33,470 nt of DNA from a virus. Shown piece after piece: positions 1 through 7,618 of this stretch. A model generated the notes under the pieces. It did no database searches and was not told where the DNA came from. It was given only the letters and a program-made list of their open reading frames with translations. The DNA lies in the IMG/VR virus record IMGVR_UViG_3300034111_000748, positions 1 through 33,470 of that record; one strand, written 5' to 3'. Made by a program: the position numbers and the translations under genes. Each line of letters begins with the position of its first letter. The stretch's first letter is position 1.

Positions 1-186
1 CAGCGTCTCCGCGACGGTCTCGCGGCCGAGCGGACGCCCGAGGTAGTCAGCGATGACGGCGCTGGCCTGATCGATGTAGGCCAGCAGCCGCGCGTCGTCG
101 CTCGTTCCCGAGATCGACAGTTCGCGCTTGACCGCATCGAGCGAGGTCAGGCGCGAGGATGTCGCGGGAACGAGGACTGAAAGCAT
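1..186 (-). CDS. Phage head-tail connector, gp6-like (3' part outside window)
   Basis: Partial gene: the first 62 codons are visible and the frame is open to the left edge. The start ATG overlaps the stop of the upstream gene (TGATG), which supports the start. The N-terminal sequence has the typical look of gp6-like head-tail connectors: an 'LTSLDAVK' segment, then 'DDARLLAYIDQASAVI', then 'YLGRPLGRETVAETL'. In HK97-like phages this all-helical protein forms a ring under the portal, on which the head closure and tail-terminator proteins assemble. Its place at the end of the head gene block fits that role. The rest of the protein (members are usually roughly 100-200 residues) lies outside the window. 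Family assignment rests on sequence pattern and position only. Confidence 0.72.
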   Translation of the reverse strand, partial: MLSVLVPATSSRLTSLDAVKRELSISGTSDDARLLAYIDQASAVIADYLGRPLGRETVAETL

Positions 187-569
187 CAGATCACCGTGAT
201 GACGAACTGGCCGACCTTGGCATTGCCGCCCTGCGCAAGCACAATCCTGATCCGATCATTCGCGAGGCAGATCAGGTCTTGAACGGCGTGGTTGACGTTG
301 GTGCCAGTATAGAACCTGTCGGTTCCATCCTGGCCATGCGTCGGCTGACGCGGCGCGCGTGTGCCGCTGGCGCTGATATTTGACTGCGTCCAGAGCCCTT
401 GGCCTGTGGCCTCGACGGTGATCGCGAAATCGACCGTCGCGTCGTAGGGATTGGTTCCGTCCGCGACATACGCGATGGACGAGATGGCCCCGGTGATGGT
501 CGGCGAAAAGGCCGTCGCCGACCCGTCCGCCGCCGTCGTCACCGAAACGCTGAAGCGCTCGACCTTCAT
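186..569 (-). CDS. Hypothetical virion protein, head region
   Basis: 127 residues from ATG at 569. A GTG at 578 overlaps the upstream stop (GTGA) and is an alternative start that adds three residues. The protein is rich in Ser, Thr, Ala and Gly with alternating hydrophobic residues ('FSVSVTTAADGSATAFSPTITG'-type text), suggesting a beta-sandwich. It ends in a strand-like 'GQFVITVI'. There are no membrane segments, cysteine motifs or catalytic motifs. It lies between a decoration-like protein and the head-tail connector in a block of head genes, so it is probably a minor head, head-fiber or decoration protein. I do not recognise a named family. Confidence 0.72.
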   Translation of the reverse strand: MKVERFSVSVTTAADGSATAFSPTITGAISSIAYVADGTNPYDATVDFAITVEATGQGLWTQSNISASGTRAPRQPTHGQDGTDRFYTGTNVNHAVQDLICLANDRIRIVLAQGGNAKVGQFVITVI

Positions 570-574
570 CGACG

Positions 575-1045
575 TCACTCGACGACGTAGTCGAAGATCA
601 CATCGATATGCGTCGCCGTCGTCACGCTCGAGCCCGTCTTGCCGACCAGGATCGCCGTTCCGGCGTCGTTCGCGGTGTACGATGCGCCGTCAGCGAGAAC
701 CGCCGCGCCCGTTCCGCCATCCACCAGGACGGTGGACTGCGTCAGGTTGGCCTGCGCGTAAGCGACAAGCTTGCGCGAGGTCGATAGCGTGCCGGTGACG
801 TCCACCGTCGTCACCGCACCCGCAGCGTTGCCAACCGAAATCGCCTTGCATCCGATCATCCGGTAGCTCTTGCCCGGGATCGCGGGAAGGAGCGTCGCGC
901 CCGCGTTGATCTCAGCGATGGTGAAGCGCTGGCGCTTGTTGAGGATCGCGCCGCCGCTGATGTAGCCGCCCGAGATGCGAAGCTCGCCCCCGATGACGGA
1001 GAGCGCGCCGCCCTGTTCGTCGTAGTTCTGCGTGTTGTAGCTCAT
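575..1045 (-). CDS. Hypothetical virion protein (decoration-like)
   Basis: 156 residues. The start ATG is preceded by GAGG at a 7-base spacing. The N-terminus ('MSYNTQNYDEQGG...VIGGELRI') resembles small proteins that commonly follow the capsid genes of alphaproteobacterial siphoviruses. The remainder is Gly/Ala/Thr/Val rich and looks all-beta ('VTTVDVTGTLS', 'ATHIDVIFDYVVE'). It is separated from the preceding decoration-like gene by a stable UUCG-loop hairpin, so it may be expressed at a lower level than the capsid protein. A structural role in the head is inferred from position and composition; no catalytic motif is seen. Confidence 0.75.
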   Translation of the reverse strand: MSYNTQNYDEQGGALSVIGGELRISGGYISGGAILNKRQRFTIAEINAGATLLPAIPGKSYRMIGCKAISVGNAAGAVTTVDVTGTLSTSRKLVAYAQANLTQSTVLVDGGTGAAVLADGASYTANDAGTAILVGKTGSSVTTATHIDVIFDYVVE

Positions 1046-1068
1046 ATGAGCACCTCGTTCGGAAGAGA

Positions 1069-1094
1069 GGGCGGCGAGCCGAAGCCCGCCGCCC
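1069..1094 (-). terminator. GC-rich hairpin with UUCG tetraloop, candidate terminator/attenuator
   Basis: Read on the minus strand, the sequence begins 7 bases after the stop of the capsid-adjacent gene. It can form an 11-bp stem: GGGCGGCG pairs with CGCCGCCC, plus three inner pairs (one G-U), closed by C(UUCG)G, an unusually stable tetraloop. TCTCTTCC follows, so the T tract is weak. It could terminate or attenuate leftward transcription after the most highly needed capsid genes, or protect the 3' end of the capsid mRNA. The hairpin is seen in the sequence; function is inferred. Confidence 0.55.
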
Positions 1095-1101
1095 AGTCAG
1101 A

Positions 1102-1530
1102 TCAGGCCGGCGGGTTCGCGGTCGGCGCGGTGCGCGCGTTGCCGAGCACCCACACCGCCGAGATCAGCGCCGCGCTGGCGTTGCTGGCCGGCGTGATGGT
1201 CGCGCGGACGTAGCGCTTGCCGCCGACGTAGCCGATCTTCCGGCACTCGTTGTCGTCGTCAAACTGGAAGCTCGCGAGGGCTTCGGTGCCGAGCAGGAAC
1301 GTGTCGGACACCGCCACGTTGTCGGCCAGCGTCGGGCTGTCGCCGTCTTCGATGAGGACGGTGAACGTGGCGTCTGCGTCGGCAATCGAGCCGGTCGCGA
1401 TGACCAGCTCGATGCTCTCGTAGCCGCGCGTGTCGAGGATCTGCGACACCTGCGCGGTGTTGTCGGACACCGACACGGGCGAGATCGCCCGCTTGATGTC
1501 GATGTTGTTGTGGAGGTCTTTGGAGGCCAT
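1102..1530 (-). CDS. Probable capsid decoration/cement protein
   Basis: 142 residues from the ATG at 1530, chosen because AAAGGA lies 8 bases upstream; an upstream in-frame start at 1581 would overlap the capsid gene and lacks this signal. The sequence starts 'MASKDLHNNIDIKRAI' and contains 'DTRGYESIELVI', 'IGYVGGKRYVRATI' and a final 'AVWVLGNARTAP'. This pattern is familiar from a small protein encoded directly after the major capsid gene in many alphaproteobacterial phages. It looks all-beta, without membrane or catalytic motifs. Position suggests a head decoration or cement protein; I know of no experimental proof for the family. Confidence 0.78.
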   Translation of the reverse strand: MASKDLHNNIDIKRAISPVSVSDNTAQVSQILDTRGYESIELVIATGSIADADATFTVLIEDGDSPTLADNVAVSDTFLLGTEALASFQFDDDNECRKIGYVGGKRYVRATITPASNASAALISAVWVLGNARTAPTANPPA

Positions 1531-1555
1531 TGGAATGGTCCTTTCTCGATCAGGA

Positions 1556-2821
1556 TCAGAGGGCGACGTTCTGGAGGACAATCGCCTCGGGCAGCACGAC
1601 CTGACCGCCGACGCGACGGCGGAAGATCATGCGGACCGCGCCGCTCGTCGCCTGGGTGTAGGGATCGCGCAGCATCTCCATCGCGATGCGATCCACGATC
1701 ACATAGCCACGACGGAAGTCACCGAACGCGACGGGCTTGGCCGACGCGCCAACATCCGGCATGTCGGCGGCTTCGACGTAGGGCGCGCCGTTGATCGTGT
1801 TGGGAACGCCGCCGGCCAGGCCAGGAGCCCAGAGATACTCGCCGTCGCCGTCCTTGAGGCGGCGGATCTGACCGATGGTGCTGCGGTTCATCATCCACAG
1901 CGCCGCGCGCGCGTAGTCGGTCTTGATGCTGTAGTAGACCGACAGCAGACCGTCAGCCGTCAGCGCAGCCGCCGCGCCGCTGTTCACGGTCGCGATGGAG
2001 GCGTTGTTGAGGAAGCCGAACGGACGACCGACGCCGGAGCCCGAGAGGAACGCCGCGCCTTCGGCCTTCGCGAACTGCTCGGTGGCCTCGGCGCGAACCT
2101 CGGCCTCCATGTTGAAGGCGGCGTCTTCAAGCATCTGGTTGGTGATATCCACGAGCGCATACATCTCATGCGTCGGGATCTCATCCATGCCGTAGGTGAG
2201 GCCCGTGGTCTCGGAGCGCGTGCCCTGCTCCTGGACCCACTGCGCCGAGAAGGTGCCGGTACGCTTCGGCAGCTGGATCGCCTTCTGCGTGGTCTGGCGG
2301 GTCCGCGCGACAGCGCGGAACGGCGTGACTTCGACAACGCCCTTGATGATCTCGCGGACATACTCGGTCGGCGCGAGATAGCCGCCGAGCGTGTCGGGCG
2401 ACAGCGAGAGCGACTTCATCTCGGCGGCGACGCCGTCGAGGCTCTTGCGCTCGCTCTCGGACAGGGCGCCGTCACCGCGCGCGATGGAGCGCACGACAGC
2501 GCGCATCCAGTCGTTCGCACGCGCCTTGACCTCGTCGGCCTCGGGCGCGGCCTTGCCGGAGCCCATCCGGTTCAGCTTCGCGGCCAGATCGGCGGCGGTC
2601 TCGCTGGCGTTCTTCGCCGCGAGTTCGGCCTGGACCAACTTCTGGTTCAGGCTCTCGTACTTCGACAGGCTCGTCTCGATCCGGTCGAGCTTGTCGCGCG
2701 TCACGACGTCGGCAGAGCCCTTCTTCTCGATCTCGGCCAGGCGCGCGTCGTTGGTGGACTTGAATGCCTCGAAAGCGGCGCCGACAGCATCGACCGCGCC
2801 CTTCAGTTCGTTGATTTCCAT
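1556..2821 (-). CDS. Major capsid protein, HK97 family with N-terminal delta domain
   Basis: 421 residues; AAGGT lies 8 bases before the ATG. Residues 1 to about 110 form a highly charged, heptad-like coiled coil ('LAEIEKKGSADVV', 'LDRIETSLSKYESLNQ') that matches the scaffolding delta domain of HK97 gp5. The mature shell domain follows: 'GGYLAPTEYVREIIKGVVEVTPFR' text, 'QLPKRTG...AQWVQEQ' and a C-terminal axial region ending 'GGQVVLPEAIVLQNVAL'. The delta domain is expected to be cut off by the prohead protease encoded just upstream, somewhere near residues 110-135; the exact site cannot be read from sequence. Length and order (portal, protease, capsid) are standard for HK97-like heads. Confidence 0.95.
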   Translation of the reverse strand: MEINELKGAVDAVGAAFEAFKSTNDARLAEIEKKGSADVVTRDKLDRIETSLSKYESLNQKLVQAELAAKNASETAADLAAKLNRMGSGKAAPEADEVKARANDWMRAVVRSIARGDGALSESERKSLDGVAAEMKSLSLSPDTLGGYLAPTEYVREIIKGVVEVTPFRAVARTRQTTQKAIQLPKRTGTFSAQWVQEQGTRSETTGLTYGMDEIPTHEMYALVDITNQMLEDAAFNMEAEVRAEATEQFAKAEGAAFLSGSGVGRPFGFLNNASIATVNSGAAAALTADGLLSVYYSIKTDYARAALWMMNRSTIGQIRRLKDGDGEYLWAPGLAGGVPNTINGAPYVEAADMPDVGASAKPVAFGDFRRGYVIVDRIAMEMLRDPYTQATSGAVRMIFRRRVGGQVVLPEAIVLQNVAL

Positions 2822-2825
2822 TTGA

Positions 2826-3536
2826 CTAACCTTTCGTGGAGAGGATGGAAGCCGCGCGCTTCAGCGACGCGACCAAAGCCTCGACCTCGTCATCACGAGA
2901 GGCGTCGGCGTGTTCGTCAGCTGCATCGCGCAGGTGACGACGGACCACCGCGACGAGGCTCTTGGCCTCTGCGATGGACATCTTGTGCTCGTCGCGCAGA
3001 GCAGCCTCCAGGCCGCGCGCGTCGAGAATGAGCGCGGGAGCGCTCTTGAGGTAGGCGAGCTTCGCGAGCGGGTTCATGGGATCATCGACCACCGAGACTT
3101 CGCGCAGATCGATGGCCTTGAGCCACCGCCTCGGTTCTCCGGTGCGGCCTGTGCCCATCTTCGATCCACCGGCAGGAACGCGATAGCCGATCGACATGCC
3201 CTTGATGGCACCCTCGCGCAGCCGCGCGTAGGTCATCTTTCCCTCGTCGGTGTCGAGGCCGATGATGCGGCCCTCGACGTGTAGACCGTTCTGGTCCTCG
3301 CTCATCTTTTCCCAGACGCCGACAGCGCCCTTGGAGCGGTCGTGGTTGTAATACATGGCCGGTAGCATGTTCTTCGCGCCCCACGACGCGAGGCTGCGCG
3401 CCATCGCGCCAGGCGTGATCATGTCGCCGCCTTCATCGATGTTGCCGTAGACGGCTCCGTAGCCCGAGAACGAGCCCATCGGCTTGTCGGACGCGAACTT
3501 GACTTCGAGCGCGATGCTCGCGACGCCGTTGCTCAT
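2826..3536 (-). CDS. HK97-type prohead maturation protease (peptidase S78 family)
   Basis: 236 residues; the start overlaps the portal stop (ATGA). The fold's hallmark residues are visible: His in 'MYYNHDRSKG' and the nucleophile Ser in 'IKGMSIGYRV', with 'DLREVSVVDDPMNP' as the conserved block after the catalytic centre. The first half ('FSGYGAVYGNIDEGGDMITPGA') is also typical of the family. The protein would be packaged in the prohead, cut the delta domain from the capsid protein and then digest itself. A charged helical tail after about residue 165 is probably the part removed or used for packaging. It lies in the usual portal-protease-capsid order. Confidence 0.93.
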   Translation of the reverse strand: MSNGVASIALEVKFASDKPMGSFSGYGAVYGNIDEGGDMITPGAMARSLASWGAKNMLPAMYYNHDRSKGAVGVWEKMSEDQNGLHVEGRIIGLDTDEGKMTYARLREGAIKGMSIGYRVPAGGSKMGTGRTGEPRRWLKAIDLREVSVVDDPMNPLAKLAYLKSAPALILDARGLEAALRDEHKMSIAEAKSLVAVVRRHLRDAADEHADASRDDEVEALVASLKRAASILSTKG

Positions 3537-5116
3537 TCTCCGAGTTCCTCGATCCGATCAGCGATGCGATTTGCCCATGCGCGGCCAGCGTCGCCGCCCC
3601 AGAGATCCCATGCGATGCGTCCGTTCGACGGGAAGCCCGGCTCGCCCTGGCGGAAGCCTTCGGCTTCCTTGTCGATTTCGTGCCGCGCGAAGAACGAAAC
3701 CATCCGCATGATCGTGTCGCGCGGCAGACGGCGACCGTTGCTGATGTCGCGCGCGCGAGCGATGCCGATGGCGGTACCGCCGCGCCCGAACTCATCGCGC
3801 CACGCCAGCGCGCGCCGCGCGTTCGCCGCCATCTCATCGGTCGGCTTCCACGGGTTCTTCGCGCCGTTGTCGTCATCCTCGACATCGACCGGCTGCGCGA
3901 CGTCCGCGTCCGATCCCTGGCCGACCACCTCGCCCATGTTGAGCGGGAACAGCGGCTTGTCGAGGCCATCGAGCGGGTTCCACCCGTCGTCCTCGCGCGC
4001 CTCGTTGCGCGTCATCCAGCCGCCGCGAATAGCGCGGTCGTAGTATTCGGCGCGGTCCTTCAGCGACCCGCGCAGAAGCTCCGACGTGTCCATCGTGAAG
4101 CGGTAGCCCGCGCTCCACTCCTCGTCGGTGAGCAGCTGCGCGTTCAGCGCGCTGGTCATCGCCTTAATCTCGGGCTGGAGCGTGTACCTGACATGCGCCG
4201 CGAAGAACGCCTCGGCGGATGCGAACGTCGGCGAGTTGTTGCCCGCGTGCCCGAGCATGATGCTGAAAACGCCCATCAGCCGCGCGATCTCTTCGATCTG
4301 GTGCTTGCGCGTTTCGAGGTGCTGCGCGTCCACGCCGGTCATCTGCGTGGGCGTGAACTTGAGCGCGCCGCTCGCGAGCACCGGCTTTCCGGTGTTCGCC
4401 GCCGAGCCATACATCGAGGCGATGGCCTCGCGCACGCGGTCGCGCTGTTCCTGCGACGGGTTGCCGTCGAGGGTGAACAGCCCGGTCGTGCGAACGCCGT
4501 TTTTGTGCAGCGCCGCCTGTGACCGTTCGCTCGCTTGCGCGAGCCCGAGTGCCTGGCGACCGAGCAGCACCGGATCGAGCCCGCGCGCGCTGTCCCAGGA
4601 CGGCGAGCGAAGGTGGAAGACCTCGCCGCGCGAGAGCGTCAGCGTGCGGTTGTTCTCAAAGCTGATCGTGTATTCCAGCTCCAGATCCTGCCGGACGGTG
4701 ATCTGGACGTTGTCCGGCTTGATCGGGATCAACTCGCGGATCTGCCCGTTGACCACGTTCCGCCACGACACCGCGCACCCGGTCGAGGCCTTGTGGATCA
4801 TCGTGGTGCGGACCCATTCGCTGCTGTCCTGCCACGCATTCGGAGAGCGCGCGAACAAGTCGAACAGCGGATGATCCGTCGCCGGCTCCATCCCACCATC
4901 GGTCGGTCGCATCAGCACGATGGGCAGCTGCGCCAATCCATCCGCGATGACCATGACCGCGCGGTAGAAAGCGGGAACCTGTAGCGCCGTCGAGACGGTG
5001 ACCGGCTCGCCGGTCCAGGACTGCGAATAGCCAAATGCGGCGTCCAGCCAGCCCTCGGTGAACTCGACCGCCTTCTTTTCGTCCCGGCCACGCAGCCGGT
5101 CGAGCCAATTCAACAC
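3533..5116 (-). CDS. Portal protein, HK97 family, with extra C-terminal domain
   Basis: 527 residues from GTG at 5116, which overlaps the end of the terminase gene by 7 bases; TTG 5113 and GTG 5128 are alternatives. The longer open frame upstream is only terminase sequence in another frame. The body (about residues 1-400) has portal features: 'STALQVPAFYRAVMVIADGLAQLP', 'HPLFDLFARSPN', 'SAEAFFAAHVRYTLQPEI' and 'YYDRAIRGGWMTRNEARE'. The last 110 or so residues form a separate segment with 'ALAWRDEFGRGGTAIG', 'VSFFARHEIDKEAEGF' and 'PSNGRIAWDLWGGD'. That segment is known in phage head proteins and is here fused to the portal, which explains why it is about 100 residues longer than HK97 gp3. The portal forms the dodecameric DNA entry ring. 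Confidence 0.92.
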   Translation of the reverse strand: MLNWLDRLRGRDEKKAVEFTEGWLDAAFGYSQSWTGEPVTVSTALQVPAFYRAVMVIADGLAQLPIVLMRPTDGGMEPATDHPLFDLFARSPNAWQDSSEWVRTTMIHKASTGCAVSWRNVVNGQIRELIPIKPDNVQITVRQDLELEYTISFENNRTLTLSRGEVFHLRSPSWDSARGLDPVLLGRQALGLAQASERSQAALHKNGVRTTGLFTLDGNPSQEQRDRVREAIASMYGSAANTGKPVLASGALKFTPTQMTGVDAQHLETRKHQIEEIARLMGVFSIMLGHAGNNSPTFASAEAFFAAHVRYTLQPEIKAMTSALNAQLLTDEEWSAGYRFTMDTSELLRGSLKDRAEYYDRAIRGGWMTRNEAREDDGWNPLDGLDKPLFPLNMGEVVGQGSDADVAQPVDVEDDDNGAKNPWKPTDEMAANARRALAWRDEFGRGGTAIGIARARDISNGRRLPRDTIMRMVSFFARHEIDKEAEGFRQGEPGFPSNGRIAWDLWGGDAGRAWANRIADRIEELGE

Positions 5117-6759
5117 GGCATCGCCCACGCCGCCGCCGGGCCGGCGACGGTCGGATTGAGCGTCATCAGGTGTGCCGCGTTGAAGCTTGCCATCAAAGGG
5201 TCGATCTTCCCGTAACCAGAGGCTGCGCGCTCGATCATCATCGCCGTGGGTGTCGCGCGGACTTTCGCGTTGCCCGCGCACCATGCGAGGAGGCGGCTTC
5301 CTGAGTGTTTCAGCGATCCGTCCACCAGCTTTCGCTCGACGGTCTTCGCCGCGTTCATCAGCCGGATGCCCTGCGGCACACCGACCAGGAGTTTCGTCTC
5401 TTCGCTCACACCGATCTCGGCCAGCGCGTCCACCGCGCCACCGATGCCGGCGGGATCTGCGCCGACCATCGCGAGGCATCCGGCGTCGAGGACCAGGCCG
5501 ACATGAGCCTTGATCCACTCCAGATCACCGGGCAAGCCGTCCACGACCGTCAGATCGCCGTCGCGCGCGAAGTCGCTGTAGAGCGCCGCATTCGCTTTGC
5601 GCCGGTCGAGCCCCTCGGGGCTGATCAGTGCGTGCGCCCAGAGTAGCCAGCGGCGCGTGTCTCGTTCCCTCGCGATGACGGCGAATCCGAACAGATCGTC
5701 CAACCCGCCGCCGTCTATGCCGACCGTCGCCACCTCGGCGCGATCGAGCAACTCATCGAGCGAGCGCGGCCCGCCGTTGCCTCGGCTCCAGAACTGCGCC
5801 CCGGCCCAGCCATCGGATCGCAGCGCAACGCCGATCTGGACGTTGAGATGCTGCGATGCCCAGCGCCGTAGCTCGGCCTCGCTTGCCTCGCGCGCGGCCT
5901 CGTAGTCTGGGATCAGTCGCTCGACCGTGATCGACCGGCCGTTGTTCGGTGTGACGAGGTGCCAGTTGCTCGGGTCTTGCCAGTCCACGCCCTCGGGAAA
6001 CTCGTAGAGCACCGGCAGCAGCGGCGCGCTCAGCGTGCCGTCGCGCACCTTGCGCGCTTTGCTCAGTTCCGCCGCGAAGACACCCGCTGGCGGTCTCTCG
6101 GACTGGGTGGTGATCTGGACCAAGAAGCCCTCGGGCTGACTGATCAATCCACCGCGAAGCTGGCCGATGACGCGGTCTGCGTCGGGCGCTTCCGCGATAA
6201 CGTGCGTCTCGTCCAGCAGGATGCCCGCCGGCTTCGTTCCGGTGACGACCTTCGGATCGAAGCTCTTGACCTTGAGGAAGGCTTTCGTCTGTCGGTAGCT
6301 GATGCGTTTCAGATGCGACTGAACGTGAAACTTCGAGGCCAACACTGGGTCGGCCTCGATCATGCCGACGGCCTGGCCGAACGCTAGATCCGCGATCTCT
6401 TGCGTCGGTGCGATGAGCAAGAACTCGGCGCGTGGTCGCTGGTTAACGAGCAGCGCCGTCAGCATGATCGCTGCGCCGGCGGTCGTTTTCGAGTTTTTCT
6501 TCGGCACCAGGACAAAGCATTCCCTGATCTGCCGCTGGCCGTTCACCACCGAGCCGAACAGCGCGCGAACGATGTCGCGTTGCCAGTCGCCCGCCGCTTC
6601 CTTCATGCGCGGCTGGCCGGGGACGTCCGGCAGACGCAAGGCATCGAATATGCCCGCCGCCCTGCGCGCGGCGTCCTGGTCAAGCGGAAGGTCGGGGACC
6701 AGGGACCGGCCCGACCGGAGCCGGTCGCCCCAGTCGCGGCAGGAGGTATCCCAGGCCAT
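5110..6759 (-). CDS. terL: Terminase large subunit (packaging ATPase and nuclease)
   Basis: 549 residues from the ATG at 6759, which overlaps the small-subunit stop (TGATG); this is preferred over an upstream in-frame start lying inside that gene. The N-terminal half is the packaging motor: a Q-motif-like 'DWQRDIVRALF', Walker A 'PKKNSKTT' and Walker B 'GILLDETH'. The C-terminal half has the RNase H-type nuclease acidic residues, for example 'ATVGIDGGGLDDLFG' and 'AMVGADPAG'. It cuts concatemeric DNA and pumps it through the portal. With the neighbouring TerS and HNH genes, the set resembles HK97-type cos packaging machinery. Confidence 0.94.
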   Translation of the reverse strand: MAWDTSCRDWGDRLRSGRSLVPDLPLDQDAARRAAGIFDALRLPDVPGQPRMKEAAGDWQRDIVRALFGSVVNGQRQIRECFVLVPKKNSKTTAGAAIMLTALLVNQRPRAEFLLIAPTQEIADLAFGQAVGMIEADPVLASKFHVQSHLKRISYRQTKAFLKVKSFDPKVVTGTKPAGILLDETHVIAEAPDADRVIGQLRGGLISQPEGFLVQITTQSERPPAGVFAAELSKARKVRDGTLSAPLLPVLYEFPEGVDWQDPSNWHLVTPNNGRSITVERLIPDYEAAREASEAELRRWASQHLNVQIGVALRSDGWAGAQFWSRGNGGPRSLDELLDRAEVATVGIDGGGLDDLFGFAVIARERDTRRWLLWAHALISPEGLDRRKANAALYSDFARDGDLTVVDGLPGDLEWIKAHVGLVLDAGCLAMVGADPAGIGGAVDALAEIGVSEETKLLVGVPQGIRLMNAAKTVERKLVDGSLKHSGSRLLAWCAGNAKVRATPTAMMIERAASGYGKIDPLMASFNAAHLMTLNPTVAGPAAAWAMPC

Positions 6760-7049
6760 CAGTTCGCCAGCAGCTGCTCCCAGTCGGTGCCGCGTTCGGC
6801 GGTCGCTGCGATCTCTTCGGCTTGAGCCTTCTTCCCGGTCGCCTCGGCCCGCGCGTGGACGTAGGGCGCGGCACATTGCGCCATCCGGTCGCGACGCGCC
6901 GCGTCGGCGGTCGGATCGCGCATGACGCTGAGCATGTATTCGAGCGGCGACATGCCGATGAGCATGGCCTCGGTCAAAACGAGCTTCGCCGGGATCGCAT
7001 CCGTCTTGCGAGGCCGGCCAGCGCCAGGACGGGGACCGCCCTTCGGCAT
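6759..7049 (-). CDS. terS: Terminase small subunit (putative)
   Basis: 96 residues, directly upstream of terL with overlapping TGATG. The N-terminus 'GGPRPGAGRPRK' is the basic Gly/Arg/Pro stretch common in phage small terminases. It is followed by the block 'SPLEYMLSVMRDPTADAARRDRMAQCAAPYVHARAEA', which in many phages follows that stretch. It would recognise the packaging site and load TerL. The gene's 5' side faces the candidate cos region (repeats at 7072-7088 and 7213-7229), so it probably binds there. Assigned on motif pattern and position; DNA binding itself is inferred. Confidence 0.82.
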   Translation of the reverse strand: MPKGGPRPGAGRPRKTDAIPAKLVLTEAMLIGMSPLEYMLSVMRDPTADAARRDRMAQCAAPYVHARAEATGKKAQAEEIAATAERGTDWEQLLAN

Positions 7050-7071
7050 GTTTTCTGCTCCAAAATGGCGT

Positions 7072-7251
7072 TTAAACGGGTGTTTCGGCCCGTTTGGGCC
7101 AGGAGTTAACTATTCAGAGGGGGCGGAAAAGTCTCTGGGTGGCCCCCTGTGCATTGCGCGTCCCCAAGCCCTTAACATTAACACCCCCTACCCCATAGGC
7201 AGGAAGGGCCAGTTAAACGCCCGTTTCGGGTCTCTTTCCACCGATGTTAAC
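7072..7251. other. Candidate cos site / terminase binding region
   Basis: The gap between the HNH gene and terS (7050-7212) plus its edge holds dense short repeats. A bipartite 17-base direct repeat, TTAAACG-NNN-GTTTCGG, occurs at 7072-7088 and 7213-7229 and differs only in the middle three bases. TTAAC boxes occur at 7106, 7172, 7178 and 7247. Between them is a GC-rich core (about 7137-7170). A 7-bp hairpin AAACGGG/CCCGTTT lies at 7074-7095. In cos phages the site recognised and cut by terminase usually lies beside terS, and HNH-terminase pairs go with cos packaging. The right-hand repeat and last box lie inside the HNH gene's 3' end. The cut position cannot be read from sequence alone. Confidence 0.5.
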
Positions 7252-7548
7252 GCTTGAGTGCCGCTTTGTTCTCGCCGCCGCCGTCTTTCGACCGTGGCAG
7301 GGCGAGCAGAGCGCCTGTCCGTTCGCCGGGTCCGTCCTCGACCCACCGTCTCGGATCTCGACGCGGTGGTCCGCGACCAGTCGCCGGTCCAGCGCGCCGC
7401 ATGACGAGCACATCCCGGCGGCACGGCGCAGCACCTCGCGGCTCCAGGCCCGATGCTCGACGCTGTCGTAGTAGCTATCTCGACCCTCGACCACCGTCGT
7501 CAGGGTCCGCCGCGCTTGGCCCCGCAGGGGCTGACCGATGGTCCTCAT
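7213..7548 (-). CDS. HNH endonuclease, packaging-associated
   Basis: 111 residues from ATG 7548; no strong ribosome site is visible and no better start was found. The core is a classic HNH/zinc module: 'CSSCG' then 'RRLVADHRVEIRDGG' (catalytic His in the ADH/HRV region), 'DPANGQALCSPCHGRKT' (Asn and the second Cys pair). Small HNH proteins encoded next to terminase genes, such as HK97 gp74, are needed with terminase for cos cleavage and packaging. Position immediately before terS strongly suggests that role rather than homing. The 3' end of the gene overlaps one of the candidate terminase-binding repeats. Confidence 0.9.
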   Translation of the reverse strand: MRTIGQPLRGQARRTLTTVVEGRDSYYDSVEHRAWSREVLRRAAGMCSSCGALDRRLVADHRVEIRDGGSRTDPANGQALCSPCHGRKTAAARTKRHSSVNIGGKRPETGV

Positions 7549-7618
7549 CGGCGCGGCTCGCGCATCATACCTGTCAGGGTAGGGTGTCGCCGCCGCAGGG
7601 TCAAGCCTACCGTCCTGG

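Noticed and set aside
1430-3031. 533-codon plus-strand open frame opposite the capsid and protease genes
   Set aside because: Arg/Gly/Ala-rich product, no family features, lies antisense to well supported capsid genes; a high-GC shadow frame.
5117-5518. Long N-terminal extension of the portal frame
   Set aside because: It is very Arg-rich, overlaps terL in another frame and lacks a ribosome site; the GTG near 5116 fits family length.
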